Of a stretch of DNA of 64,000 nt, positions 45,007 through 54,846 are shown piece after piece. Source of the stretch: Shimia sp051201625 (GTDB lineage: Bacteria; Pseudomonadota; Alphaproteobacteria; Rhodobacterales; Rhodobacteraceae); the NCBI RefSeq assembly GCF_051201625.1, contig NZ_CP179203.1, forward strand, positions 1,984,001 to 2,048,000. The letters run 5' to 3'. The notes beneath the pieces are model-generated. The model made no database searches and had not been told where the DNA came from. It saw only the letters and a program-made list of their open reading frames with translations. The position numbers were made by a program, and so were the translations under genes. The first letter of the stretch is position 1; each line of letters opens with the position of its first letter.

Positions 45007-46530
45007 ATGAGATTTGGGATATTTTTTGGGTTGGCAGTTTCAGCTTCGCTGATCGCCGTCGGTGTCGCAGCAGAAGAACCCACCCCGGGCTTCAACAACA
45101 TTATTCCCGAAGGTATCATGACCCCCAACGAGGTGGAAACTCGGCTGGGGACTATGAGATTCGAAGATGGGATGCCGACTGAGGAAACTTCACTGCTGGT
45201 CTATGACAATCTTGATTTCATGCGCGGTGTTGAGACCTTTCTGAACGGCATCCCTGCGGCATCGGTCGAGGCGATCCGCCTTGGCAACGTCGAAATGGGC
45301 GTGACGCAGGCGCATCAGGTGATCATCATGGATAATTTCATGGACGCCAACCCGCTGTTCCTGACCGGAAACACCGGAACGGTTTATATCAGTTCCTTCC
45401 TTGATTTGAAGCGTGACGGGCCAACCGTTATGGAAATCCCTGCGGGTATGGGGCCTGGCACGGTGAATGATGCCTATTTTCGTTTCGTTGTCGACATGGG
45501 CGGACCGGGGCCGGACAAGGGCAAGGGCGGCAAGTATCTGATCTTGCCGCCGGGTTATGACGGGGATGTGCCGGAAGGCTATTTCGTTTCCACCTCGCCC
45601 AGCTATGCCAACTGGGTAATCCTGCGCGGGCTGATCAAAGAGGGCAAGCCGGATGCTGCCAACAAGATGTTCACCGATGGCCTGAAAATCTATCCGTTGT
45701 CACAGGCCGACAATCCGCCGGAAATGGAGTTTATCAGCGGCTCCACGAAGGTTTTCAACACCATCCATGCCAATACCTATGAGTTCTACGAAGAGCTTCA
45801 CACGGTGATCGACCGCGAACCGGTGGATTTTCTCGATCCGGAACTGCGCGGGTTGTTTGCGGCCATCGGCATCATGAAAGGCAAGCCTTTTGCACCGGAC
45901 GCACGGATGGAGGCGATTTTGCAGGACGCCATCAAGGTCGGCAACGCCACCGCCCGCGCAATCACCTTCGACACCCGCGATCCCAATGCCTATCTCTATG
46001 AGGGGAGCCAGTGGAAGACCGCATTCATCGGTCGGGATTATCGCTGGCTGCTGGATGATGGAATGGGCGGGCGCAATCTGGATGCGCGCACGTTGTTCTT
46101 TTATCAGGCAACGGTAAACACCCCGGCCATGGCGCTGCAAATCCCCGGCGTCGGGTCGAACTATGCCTATGCAGAGCGCGACGGCAATGGTGATTTCCTG
46201 GATGGGGGCAAGAATTATAAGTTGACCATCCCGACGGATGCGCCGGTCAAGAATTTCTGGTCGATTGTGATCTATGATCCGCAAACCCGGTCCGAGCTTC
46301 AGACAGGTCAGCTTTACCCCAGCAAGAACAGCGCACGTGGCGGGTTTGACACCAACGTCGACGGTTCTGTCGATCTGTATTTCGGGCCAAAAGCCCCGGC
46401 AGGCAAGGAAGCAAACTGGACCCAGACCGTACCTGGCAAGGGTTGGTTCACCTTGTTACGGGTCTATGGCCCGCTGGAGCCATGGTTCGAAAAGACCTGG
46501 AAACCGGGTGAATTTGAGCTCGTGGAATAG
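45007..46530 (+). CDS. DUF1254/DUF1214 domain protein, exported
   Basis: 507 residues. The ATG at 45007, preceded by AAAAGGA, starts a signal peptide (FGLAVSASLIAVGVAAEE); an in-frame GTG at 44953 would bury it. The N-terminal DUF1254 domain has ETSLLVYDNLDFMRGVETFL and GPTVMEIPAGMGPGTVNDAYF. The C-terminal DUF1214 domain has FWSIVIYDPQTRSELQTGQ and GSVDLYFGPKAPAGKEANW ending RVYGPLEPWFEKTWKPGE. The family is widespread and biochemically undefined. Composition is clearly more GC-rich than the genes outside this region, which suggests transfer. Confidence 0.92.
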   Translation: MRFGIFFGLAVSASLIAVGVAAEEPTPGFNNIIPEGIMTPNEVETRLGTMRFEDGMPTEETSLLVYDNLDFMRGVETFLNGIPAASVEAIRLGNVEMGVTQAHQVIIMDNFMDANPLFLTGNTGTVYISSFLDLKRDGPTVMEIPAGMGPGTVNDAYFRFVVDMGGPGPDKGKGGKYLILPPGYDGDVPEGYFVSTSPSYANWVILRGLIKEGKPDAANKMFTDGLKIYPLSQADNPPEMEFISGSTKVFNTIHANTYEFYEELHTVIDREPVDFLDPELRGLFAAIGIMKGKPFAPDARMEAILQDAIKVGNATARAITFDTRDPNAYLYEGSQWKTAFIGRDYRWLLDDGMGGRNLDARTLFFYQATVNTPAMALQIPGVGSNYAYAERDGNGDFLDGGKNYKLTIPTDAPVKNFWSIVIYDPQTRSELQTGQLYPSKNSARGGFDTNVDGSVDLYFGPKAPAGKEANWTQTVPGKGWFTLLRVYGPLEPWFEKTWKPGEFELVE

Positions 46531-47029
46531 CAAGCCAACTACTCCGGGTCAAGACGTATGCACTCTGCAATACTGGTGCGACTGCAGTAGCTGACGGCCT
46601 GACCCGGAGGTCCCTGAATGCGGCTTAGCCAGAATTTCAGACTAAAGGACATCGAATTATTTGACCGTGGCTCTGGCCACGGTCTTGCCTGTAGGCGTAG
46701 CTGACGTTGGCGCGAAATGCAGCGAATGACCGGAACTCGCTCATTTTCGACGGATGCTGCGCTTCAACTTGACGGCTGCTGTGGACTCCGAGCAGTCGTT
46801 TGCTGCGTTTTACGCAAAGGTCCGCTTTCGATCTGGGCGGTCGTAAGTCTGCCAAACGAAATTCCATGGCATCCTATCTGTTCGTCTTCAATTCCACTGG
46901 ACTTCGCGGTTAGCCTGAGCGGTACTGTCCAAACAAACGACTCTCCTTTCCCTCCTTCGGCCCGGACCTCCGGGCTCTGCGCAGTACCAGCGGCGCGCCT
47001 GCCGCGGACACACGTAAAGGAGGTTAACT
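46531..47029. other. 499-bp gap with decayed sequence
   Basis: No gene supported. It includes GCGTTTTACGCAAAGGTCCGCTTTCG (46804-46829, quoted in part: AAAGGTCCGC) and CGACGGATGCTGCG, similar to fragments at 42.2, 43.4 and 44.7 kb. The right end has a near-perfect SD (AAAGGAGG) for the DUF3489 gene. Confidence 0.4.
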
Positions 47030-47344
47030 ATGGCAAAACTCAATAAAGACAAAACCGCGGACGTACCCGTCGGGTGGGTTGTAAAACCCCGACGCAGGCT
47101 TTCAGCCAAAAACCCAAAGACCAAACGGGACCAATTGATCCGGATGTTGAGTTCCACGAATGGCGCGTGCGCTGACGCCATCTGCCAGAAATTGGGCTGG
47201 CTGCCCCATTCGACGCGCGCAGCGATATCAGGACTGCGCAAATCCGGGTTTGACGTCAGCAGTGAAAGGCCCGGCCCGAGCAAACCGAGGCGATATCGTA
47301 TTATCGCCAATCCTGCTGCCGAGGTCGCCAGAAATGCAGGTTGA
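47030..47344 (+). CDS. DUF3489 domain protein
   Basis: 104-residue basic protein, SD AAAGGAGG. A short basic N-terminus (KPRRRLSAKNPKTKRDQL) is followed by a winged-helix-like core: RMLSSTNGACADAICQKLGW, then STRAAISGLRKSGFDV and a beta-wing KPRRYRII. In alphaproteobacteria DUF3489 genes commonly precede DUF2924 and a large serine recombinase, exactly as here. The HTH-like fold suggests DNA binding, perhaps as regulator or directionality factor; this is inference. Confidence 0.88.
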   Translation: MAKLNKDKTADVPVGWVVKPRRRLSAKNPKTKRDQLIRMLSSTNGACADAICQKLGWLPHSTRAAISGLRKSGFDVSSERPGPSKPRRYRIIANPAAEVARNAG

Positions 47345-47851
47345 TCAGGCGTTGTTCGAAGAAGGGTCGTACATCAATCGATCCACGCCCGACCCAGCAA
47401 ACCTCTGCCGCCGTATTGAGGCTTTAGCCGATCTAGAAAACGCTGATCTGCGAGCAGCTTGGCAAAGCGCCTGGGGAAGTGCGGCCCCAAAGGGCGCGCG
47501 CAAACGGTTCCTGATGCTGGGGATTGCCTGGAAATGGCAGGCAGACGCGTTTGGCGGATTTAATCGAGAGCTGGCGCGGCGCTTGTCGGCTTTGGAGGCG
47601 CCTAAGCGCGTCGCATCGATTAATGACAAAAAGCCCACGACCAAAGTCCCAATTACGTCTCGCCCCTTGCCCGGAACAAGGATCCTGCGCGACTGGCAGG
47701 GCGAACGACACGAAGTCCATGTAACCGAGAAGGGCTATCTCTGGCGGGGCAAAACCTTTGGATCACTGTCTGCTGTTGCGAGAGCCATCACCGGGGTTAG
47801 TCGCAATGGCCCGAAGTTCTTTGGGCTGCGCGATGAACAAAGGTCGAGTTG

Positions 47852-47852
<1 letters not shown>
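47334..47852 (+). CDS. DUF2924 domain protein
   Basis: 172 residues from the ATG at 47334, which overlaps the DUF3489 gene by 11 bp. Core motifs are LENADLRAAWQSAWGSAAPKG, FLMLGIAWKWQADAFGG and the C-terminal PGTRILRDWQGERHEVHV with YLWRGKTFGSLSAVARAITG and SRNGPKFFGL. The ending resembles the DUF2924 / recombinase-associated fold. The stop codon overlaps the recombinase ATG (TGATG). Role in recombination is unproven. Confidence 0.9.
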
Positions 47853-49526
<1,674 letters not shown>

Positions 49527-49742
49527 AACCCGACATCCCAGCACCCAAAACCTTCAAATGATGCACCGATAATTTAGTTTGGACACTCAAAGAGACGTTT
49601 GTGGCTTGCCGCGGGATTCCGCCCGGATCTGTGCGTCTCAGTGCCAACCCAGTGGGCAAAACACAAGAAGGCATCCGCTAACCCGCGGAAAACTCGCGAT
49701 AATACTGAGTGCATGGAAAGGCGGTGGGCAGCTCAAGACTGT

Positions 49743-49819
49743 GTGGTAGGCCCGGTAGGACTCGAACCTACGACCAAAGCGTTATGAGCGCTCTGCTCTA
49801 ACCAACTGAGCTACAGGCC
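49743..49819 (-). tRNA. tRNA with CAT anticodon (Met or Ile2)
   Basis: 77 nt including the encoded CCA. Acceptor GGGCCTG pairs with CGGGCCT (G1-U72 wobble). D arm AGCTCAGTTGGTTAGAGC, anticodon loop CTCATAA with stem GAGCG/CGCTT, T arm GTAGGTTCGAGTCCTAC. The CAT anticodon may be elongator Met or, if the C34 is lysidinylated, Ile2; sequence alone does not settle it. Its 3' end faces the recombinase gene 217 bp away. Confidence 0.95.
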
Positions 49820-49924
49820 CGCCATGTATCCTGCTACCAGAACGACGCTCGGCGTCAAGGGTAACCGTTGCCCTTAACGCGGGGATGGTCTAGTGCCTCA
49901 GCCAAACGCATAACGGAGTGTTCC

Positions 49925-50971
49925 ATGGGTGACGGCAAAATCGGAATGACCTATGCAAATGCAGGGGTCGACATTGATGCAGGTAATCGACTGGTAGAAC
50001 GTATAAAGCCGGCCGCGCAGCGAACTTCTCGTAGTGGCGTAATGGCTGGTTTGGGCGGGTTTGGCGCTCTTTTTGATTTGAAAGCAGCGGGATATACCGA
50101 CCCCATTCTCGTGGCGGCCACTGATGGCGTTGGGACAAAACTGCGGATCGCGATCGATACTGGCAACGTAGATTGGGTCGGTATTGATCTGGTGGCAATG
50201 TGCGTGAACGACTTAGTTTGTCAGAACGCCGAGCCATTATTTTTTCTTGATTATTTTGCCACAGGTAAACTGGAAACCGAAGTTGCCGCACGCATAATAG
50301 AAGGGATTGCAGAGGGGTGTCAGCAAACTGGCTGCGCGTTAATCGGTGGTGAAACTGCTGAGATGCCTGGCATGTATGAGGCTGGAGACTTTGATTTGGC
50401 TGGATTTTCGGTTGGAGCTATGGAACGTGGAAAGGAGTTGCCGAACGGCGTGGCTGCGGGAGATGTTCTTTTGGGATTGGCTAGCAATGGTGTGCATTCC
50501 AATGGTTATTCATTAGTACGCAAGCTTGTGGCGGCTTCAGGGCTTGGCTGGAATGATGATTGCCCGTGGTCAGATGGAACCCTTGGAGAAGTATTGCTAG
50601 CACCAACTAGGCTGTACGTAAAACCAGCCTTGGCAGCAATCCGGGCAAGTGGAGTGCATGCTTTAGCGCACATCACGGGGGGTGGTTTGACTGAGAATTT
50701 GCCTCGTGTGTTGCCAGTGGATCTCGGTGCAAAAATTGATTTGAACTCTTGGGAGCTACCACAAGTTTTTAAATGGCTTGCAGCGACTGGAAATATGTCA
50801 GAAAGCGAAATGCTGAAAACATTTAATTGTGGCCTCGGTATGATTTTCTCTGTGGCCTCCGATCGTGCGGATGTCTTGGAAGATTATTTAACAAGTCAAG
50901 GTGAGACTGTTTGCAGAATTGGGGTGGTCGCGCAGGGTGGTGGCGTACAGTACTCAGGACGTCTCTTTTGA
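49925..50971 (+). CDS. purM: Phosphoribosylformylglycinamidine cyclo-ligase (AIR synthetase)
   Basis: Fifth step of purine synthesis: ATP-dependent cyclisation of FGAM to AIR. 348 residues from the ATG at 49925 (GGAG upstream); an upstream start at 49868 is not supported. Motifs are TYANAGVDIDAGNRLVERIK, VAATDGVGTKLRIA, GIDLVAMCVNDLVCQNAEPLFFLDY (split by the nucleotide site), IGGETAEMPGMY and HITGGGLTENLPRVLP. It overlaps purN by 4 bp. Confidence 0.97.
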   Translation: MGDGKIGMTYANAGVDIDAGNRLVERIKPAAQRTSRSGVMAGLGGFGALFDLKAAGYTDPILVAATDGVGTKLRIAIDTGNVDWVGIDLVAMCVNDLVCQNAEPLFFLDYFATGKLETEVAARIIEGIAEGCQQTGCALIGGETAEMPGMYEAGDFDLAGFSVGAMERGKELPNGVAAGDVLLGLASNGVHSNGYSLVRKLVAASGLGWNDDCPWSDGTLGEVLLAPTRLYVKPALAAIRASGVHALAHITGGGLTENLPRVLPVDLGAKIDLNSWELPQVFKWLAATGNMSESEMLKTFNCGLGMIFSVASDRADVLEDYLTSQGETVCRIGVVAQGGGVQYSGRLF

Positions 50972-51561
50972 AAAAACGAGTTGCAATCTTCATTTCCGGT
51001 GGTGGTTCCAACATGGTACGGTTGATCGAAGATATGCAAAATACCGACCACGCCGCGGAACCCGTACTTGTCGTGGCTAACAACTCTGCGGCTGATGGTC
51101 TTAAAAAGGCAGAATCGCTTGGGATTGCAACCGTTGTTGTAGACCATCGACCCTTTAACGGCGACCGAAGTGCTTTTGAGGCGGTTTTACAATCCGAATT
51201 GGCTAAGTACTGGCCAGATATTTTGTGTTTGGCGGGTTTTATGCGGATTTTGACTGCAGGCTTTGTGGCTCCGTGGGATGGTAGAATGTTAAATATTCAT
51301 CCCTCTATTTTGCCAAAATACAAAGGACTTAACACGCACTCTCGGGCATTGGGCGCTGGGGACACGGAACACGGCTGCACCGTGCATATGGTAACACCTG
51401 CATTAGATGATGGTCCGATATTGGGGCAAGCCAAGGTGCCCATACTTGAGGGCGATACGTGCGAAATGCTGGCCGCTCGTGTCCTTGAACAGGAACACAG
51501 GCTTTATCCCACAGTGTTGAGGCGATTTGCGGCTGGTAACATGTCACCCATCATGCTCTGA
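50968..51561 (+). CDS. purN: Phosphoribosylglycinamide formyltransferase
   Basis: Transfers formyl from 10-formyl-THF to GAR. 197 residues with a TTG start at 50968 that overlaps the purM stop codon (TTGA), preceded by AGGA; it yields MKKRVAIFISGGGSNM as the N-terminus. Catalytic residues are N109, H111 (MLNIHPSILPKYKG) and D147 (LDDGPILGQ), equivalent to the E. coli N106/H108/D144 set. purM-purN coupling is classical. Confidence 0.96.
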   Translation: MKKRVAIFISGGGSNMVRLIEDMQNTDHAAEPVLVVANNSAADGLKKAESLGIATVVVDHRPFNGDRSAFEAVLQSELAKYWPDILCLAGFMRILTAGFVAPWDGRMLNIHPSILPKYKGLNTHSRALGAGDTEHGCTVHMVTPALDDGPILGQAKVPILEGDTCEMLAARVLEQEHRLYPTVLRRFAAGNMSPIML

Positions 51562-51651
51562 TTTCTTGGGGCTTAATTGCATTTCCACGGGATTACGCTT
51601 AGGTCTTACGCAGACATCGCGTCTTGTAATTTAAAAGAAGAATTCCAGTAC

Positions 51652-52809
51652 ATGAGAACCCTGACAACAACAGAAGACCTCGCGCAATTTTGCCAGATGG
51701 CGCAGGGCAAACCCTATGTAACGATCGACACAGAGTTTCTGCGTGAAAGAACCTATTACTCTAAGCTTTGCTTAATACAAATGGCCTTGCCCGGCGGTAG
51801 TAGTGAAAATGCGGTTTTAATTGATCCACTGGTTGGCGAGATGTCTTTGGAGCCACTGTACGACTTGTTTCGAGATACGAGTATTGTCAAAGTGTTTCAC
51901 GCTGCCAGACAGGATCTAGAAATCTTTTTCATTGAGGCGGGAGTTTTTCCTGACCCGCTGTTCGATACGCAGGTTGCGGCTATGGTTTGTGGTTTTGGTG
52001 AGCAAGTAGGATATGAAACGCTCGTACGTAAGATTACCAAGCAGGGACTTGATAAATCTAGCCGTTTCACGGATTGGTCACGGCGCCCCCTAACTGACGC
52101 ACAAAAAAATTATGCGCTGGCTGATGTTACGCATTTACGTCAAATTTACGAATTCCTGGCGACGCGCCTAGACGAAAGTGACCGTGGCCATTGGGTTGAG
52201 GAAGAATTACAAATCTTGACTAATCCTGCGACTTACACCGTGAAACCTTCCGAGGCTTGGCGGCGTGTTAAAACCCGCACAAATTCCCCAAAATTTCTCA
52301 GTATTGTCAAAGAATTGGCGATGTTCCGTGAACAGTTTTCTCAAAGCCGAAATATCCCCCGCAATCGTGTGTTCAAAGACGATGCGTTGGTTGAGCTTGC
52401 ATCGGCAAAGCCCAGTAGTTTGAACGATTTAAGTCGTTCGAGATTGCTGCTTCGGGAAGCTCGAAAAGGTGAAATTGCTGAAGGCATTCTTAAAGCGGTT
52501 GAACTTGGGCTGTCCTGCCCACCTGAGGACATGCCCCAAATGGAAAAACGTGATGATAGGCAGCAGGTGAACCCGGCTCTGGCCGATTTATTGCGCGTAC
52601 TTTTGAAGGCCAAGACTGAAAGCTCCGGGGTCGCGCCAAAACTCATCGCGACAGCATCGGAACTTGATGCTTTGGCATCCGGGAAACGAGATGTCGTAGC
52701 GCTGAGCGGATGGCGCCATGAAGTTTTTGGAGAAGATGCATTGCGCCTGTGCGATGGAAAGGTCGCACTGGCTGCTAACGGCAGTTCTATTAAAATAGTG
52801 CAACTCTAA
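51652..52809 (+). CDS. rnd: Ribonuclease D
   Basis: 3'-5' exoribonuclease in tRNA and stable RNA maturation. 385 residues from the ATG at 51652; the upstream in-frame TTG start at 51577 is unlikely. DEDD residues are visible in YVTIDTEFLRERTYYSKLC, FHAARQDLEIF and NYALADVTHLRQIYE. One HRDC domain follows (WRRVKTRTNSPKFLSIVKEL, then FREQFSQSRN). Length fits alphaproteobacterial Rnd. It lies downstream of purMN, as in other Roseobacters. Confidence 0.95.
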   Translation: MRTLTTTEDLAQFCQMAQGKPYVTIDTEFLRERTYYSKLCLIQMALPGGSSENAVLIDPLVGEMSLEPLYDLFRDTSIVKVFHAARQDLEIFFIEAGVFPDPLFDTQVAAMVCGFGEQVGYETLVRKITKQGLDKSSRFTDWSRRPLTDAQKNYALADVTHLRQIYEFLATRLDESDRGHWVEEELQILTNPATYTVKPSEAWRRVKTRTNSPKFLSIVKELAMFREQFSQSRNIPRNRVFKDDALVELASAKPSSLNDLSRSRLLLREARKGEIAEGILKAVELGLSCPPEDMPQMEKRDDRQQVNPALADLLRVLLKAKTESSGVAPKLIATASELDALASGKRDVVALSGWRHEVFGEDALRLCDGKVALAANGSSIKIVQL

Positions 52810-52889
52810 TTATTTTCATACGACCAAAGTGAAAAATCTTTTTTAACGCTAAGGCACCTATTTTAAAAAACTTGTGGAGTACTTTTGCG

Positions 52890-53384
52890 TCATCGACGCG
52901 CCTGTCTCGCGTTGCTCGCTGCAATGACGCGTATTGTTCGTACACCTTCGAGCTGCTGTTTGGTTGCAACCGTTGCTACCGTGACTTCGCGCGCCTGTTC
53001 AGTTCCGCCCCACGGGGCTCCTTGCGGGTGAACTGCCAAAAGATCAAGTGTTATGACACCGTTTTCTGATTTCCCGTCGTTGCGTGGAGCGAGGACAACG
53101 GAGTGCACTCCGTGCACGCTAGGTACGCCGACAACCGTGATGAGTGCGCCTTCAGTAACCCTCGAAACAGTCACAGATTTGACAGTTTGCACAGGCGAAC
53201 CTGTGAAAGTTGAACTTTCGGGATTTCGCGAAAACAGGCCTTGAGTGTCCTCAGGCAGCAATGGGTTTGTTGTACCTTGAGGGACCTCTTCATCCCGATC
53301 AAACCAAGTTACCGGGTTCCAACGGGACTGGCAGGCGCCGAGCACCAGAAAGAAGATCAGGGAAAATGACAGGGCAGTGCGCAT
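52890..53384 (-). CDS. Putative lipoprotein of unknown function
   Basis: 164 residues. The N-terminus ends in a lipobox LVLGAC (cysteine at about 18), so it is predicted to be lipid-anchored. The mature part has a beta-rich C-terminal half (TVSRVTEGALITVVGVPSVHG, VVLAPRNDGKSENGVITLDL, TVATVATKQQLEGVRTIRVIA). I believe this is a conserved Roseobacter hypothetical, but no function is known. It is convergent with rnd and divergent from sufE. An additional in-frame TTG precedes the ATG. Confidence 0.82.
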   Translation of the reverse strand: MRTALSFSLIFFLVLGACQSRWNPVTWFDRDEEVPQGTTNPLLPEDTQGLFSRNPESSTFTGSPVQTVKSVTVSRVTEGALITVVGVPSVHGVHSVVLAPRNDGKSENGVITLDLLAVHPQGAPWGGTEQAREVTVATVATKQQLEGVRTIRVIAASNARQARR

Positions 53385-53507
53385 CAATCAAGCCTCATTC
53401 TTTATCCAATGGGTTAGCGCATCAGGACCAACTTGAAAAGTGTGAATACCGGGACTAGACCTTTTGAGCAGTCGTACTTACGTCAGGTGCTGGATGAGGA
53501 GAGCAAT

Positions 53508-53918
53508 ATGGCAACGGAAGCCTTTGAAGAGATCGTAGAAGACTTCGAGTTTATCGAAGACTGGGAGGATCGTTATCGCTATGTGATCGAACAGGGTAAA
53601 GATATGGCGCCACTTGACGACGCTCTGAAGGTTCCCGCTACCAAAGTCGAAGGTTGTGCCAGCCAAGTTTGGTTGCATGCCACTATTGACGATGGATTGA
53701 TCCATTTTGATGGAGACAGCGATGCTATGATTGTGCGCGGTTTGATTGCTCTGTTGCGTAAACTGTTCAATGGGCTCAGCCTGAGTGACGTTATGGCCGT
53801 AGATGCTCGCGCTGAAATGACCCGAATTGGATTGAATGAGCATCTTTCTTCACAGCGTTCCAACGGATTGCGGGCGATGATTGAGCGAATTCGGATGACG
53901 GCGGCGGACTCGGCCTAA
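53508..53918 (+). CDS. sufE: SufE family cysteine desulfurase activator
   Basis: Accepts sulfur from SufS-type desulfurases for Fe-S cluster assembly. 136 residues from the ATG at 53508, preceded by GAGGAGAG; an upstream in-frame start at 53433 is not supported. The active cysteine is C50 in KVEGCASQVWL, followed by the family motifs DSDAMIVRGLIALL and FNGLSLSDV. No suf operon is adjacent. Confidence 0.94.
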   Translation: MATEAFEEIVEDFEFIEDWEDRYRYVIEQGKDMAPLDDALKVPATKVEGCASQVWLHATIDDGLIHFDGDSDAMIVRGLIALLRKLFNGLSLSDVMAVDARAEMTRIGLNEHLSSQRSNGLRAMIERIRMTAADSA

Positions 53919-53922
53919 AAAA

Positions 53923-54153
53923 TCACTTTGTTTCAGCGGCATTTCGATAATGGTTGAGAATATAAACCCTGATCGCAGTCGCGAGCCCTGTTTTTATATT
54001 TCTCTCCGCATCAATTTGGGCAGCTAAAACATTAATTGCCAATTTTTTTTGGGAAGCAATATCGCGAAATGCACCCCAGAACTCGTCCTCTAGCGACACA
54101 GAAGTTCTGTGGCCATGCAGTGTGAGTGATCTTTTAGTCGGACGCGTGGTCAT
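53923..54153 (-). CDS. Ribbon-helix-helix domain protein
   Basis: 76 residues. SLTLHGHRTSVSLEDEFWGAF is the beta strand and first helix of an RHH_4 domain, and INVLAAQIDAERNIKTGLATAIRVYIL is the second helix region. It overlaps the DUF4169 gene by 4 bp (ATGA). Such pairs occur next to fumC and sspB in Rhodobacterales. A DNA-binding regulator is likely; the target is unknown. Confidence 0.9.
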   Translation of the reverse strand: MTTRPTKRSLTLHGHRTSVSLEDEFWGAFRDIASQKKLAINVLAAQIDAERNIKTGLATAIRVYILNHYRNAAETK

Positions 54154-54329
54154 GTGTCATCGCGCTTGTGATTATCTAAATTTGCCTTCGACTTGGCCGT
54201 TTCTGCCAAACTACGGTTTTTGTCGTCCTTGGCGCGTCCAAACTTCACACTATTACTTTTGGCGCGTACTTTTTTTTCCACTTGTGCCTTATGCTTACGG
54301 AACTGATTTAGGTTGGTAACATTGTTCAT
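54150..54329 (-). CDS. DUF4169 family small protein
   Basis: 59 residues encoded from the ATG at 54327-54329. The sequence starts MNNVTNLNQFRKHKAQVEKK and continues with KFGRAKDDKNRS and a C-terminal SKANLDNHKRDDT, highly basic and helical. This matches the DUF4169 pattern that I know from Roseobacter genomes between fumC and an RHH gene. Its stop overlaps the RHH start (ATGA). Function unknown. Confidence 0.9.
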   Translation of the reverse strand: MNNVTNLNQFRKHKAQVEKKVRAKSNSVKFGRAKDDKNRSLAETAKSKANLDNHKRDDT

Positions 54330-54796
54330 GAGTAAAGCTTAACGTATCATTTCTGATTTTCCACTGAAACCTGCGAATTGCCTTGATAGGAGCGCAGGTA
54401 TCGTTGCCAGGAGTGATAGCTTTTAGTGAAAATTCTTTACAAAACACATTATTTCTTAACTCAGCCAAATTTTTTTTAAAGTCTAGCAAGTTCAGTGTGC
54501 CATACTCAGAATAGCTAAGCCACACGCCCAACGTTGCAACAAATTGTGCGCGATGGTGCAATGCACACGGGATCACATTTTGAGAGGCCGTGGGTGTATT
54601 GAGGATTACATGTGTTACCCAAAACTCTGCCAATAGTCGGTTTGCGACACAGCAATAGCCAACACTGGGTTCAACACCGCAACCCAATCCATAAAATAGT
54701 CAGTACCACAGCAAAAGGTCTGTATTTGGTGTGTCTACGAATTACACAACTTTAGCGTGCATTGCACCCGTCTAAGTCAATAAAATTTCAGGAAAA
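54330..54796. other. 467-bp gap between DUF4169 and a tRNA-Phe fragment
   Basis: No supported gene. A 130-codon minus-strand frame (54295-54687) overlaps the DUF4169 start and has no family resemblance or SD. In related genomes fumC and DUF4169 are close neighbours, so this AT-rich stretch may be residual inserted DNA; that is inference. Confidence 0.4.
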
Positions 54797-54846
54797 TGGT
54801 GCCTTTGGGCGGAATCGAACCACCGACACGAGGATTTTCAATCCTT
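54797..54846 (-). pseudogene. 3' half of a tRNA-Phe (GAA)
   Basis: From anticodon stem to CCA the minus strand reads as tRNA-Phe: anticodon loop TTGAAAA, variable loop GTGTC, T arm GGTGGTTCGATTCCGCC, acceptor 3' strand CAAAGGC, discriminator A and CCA. The 5' acceptor strand (expected GCCTTTG) and the D arm are absent; fumC coding sequence is there instead. The fumC stop codon TGA is part of the anticodon loop. Such 3' fragments are typical remnants of integration at tRNA genes. Confidence 0.88.

Noticed and set aside
54295..54687. 130-codon minus-strand frame upstream of DUF4169
   Set aside because: It overlaps the DUF4169 start in another frame, lacks an SD and has no family resemblance.
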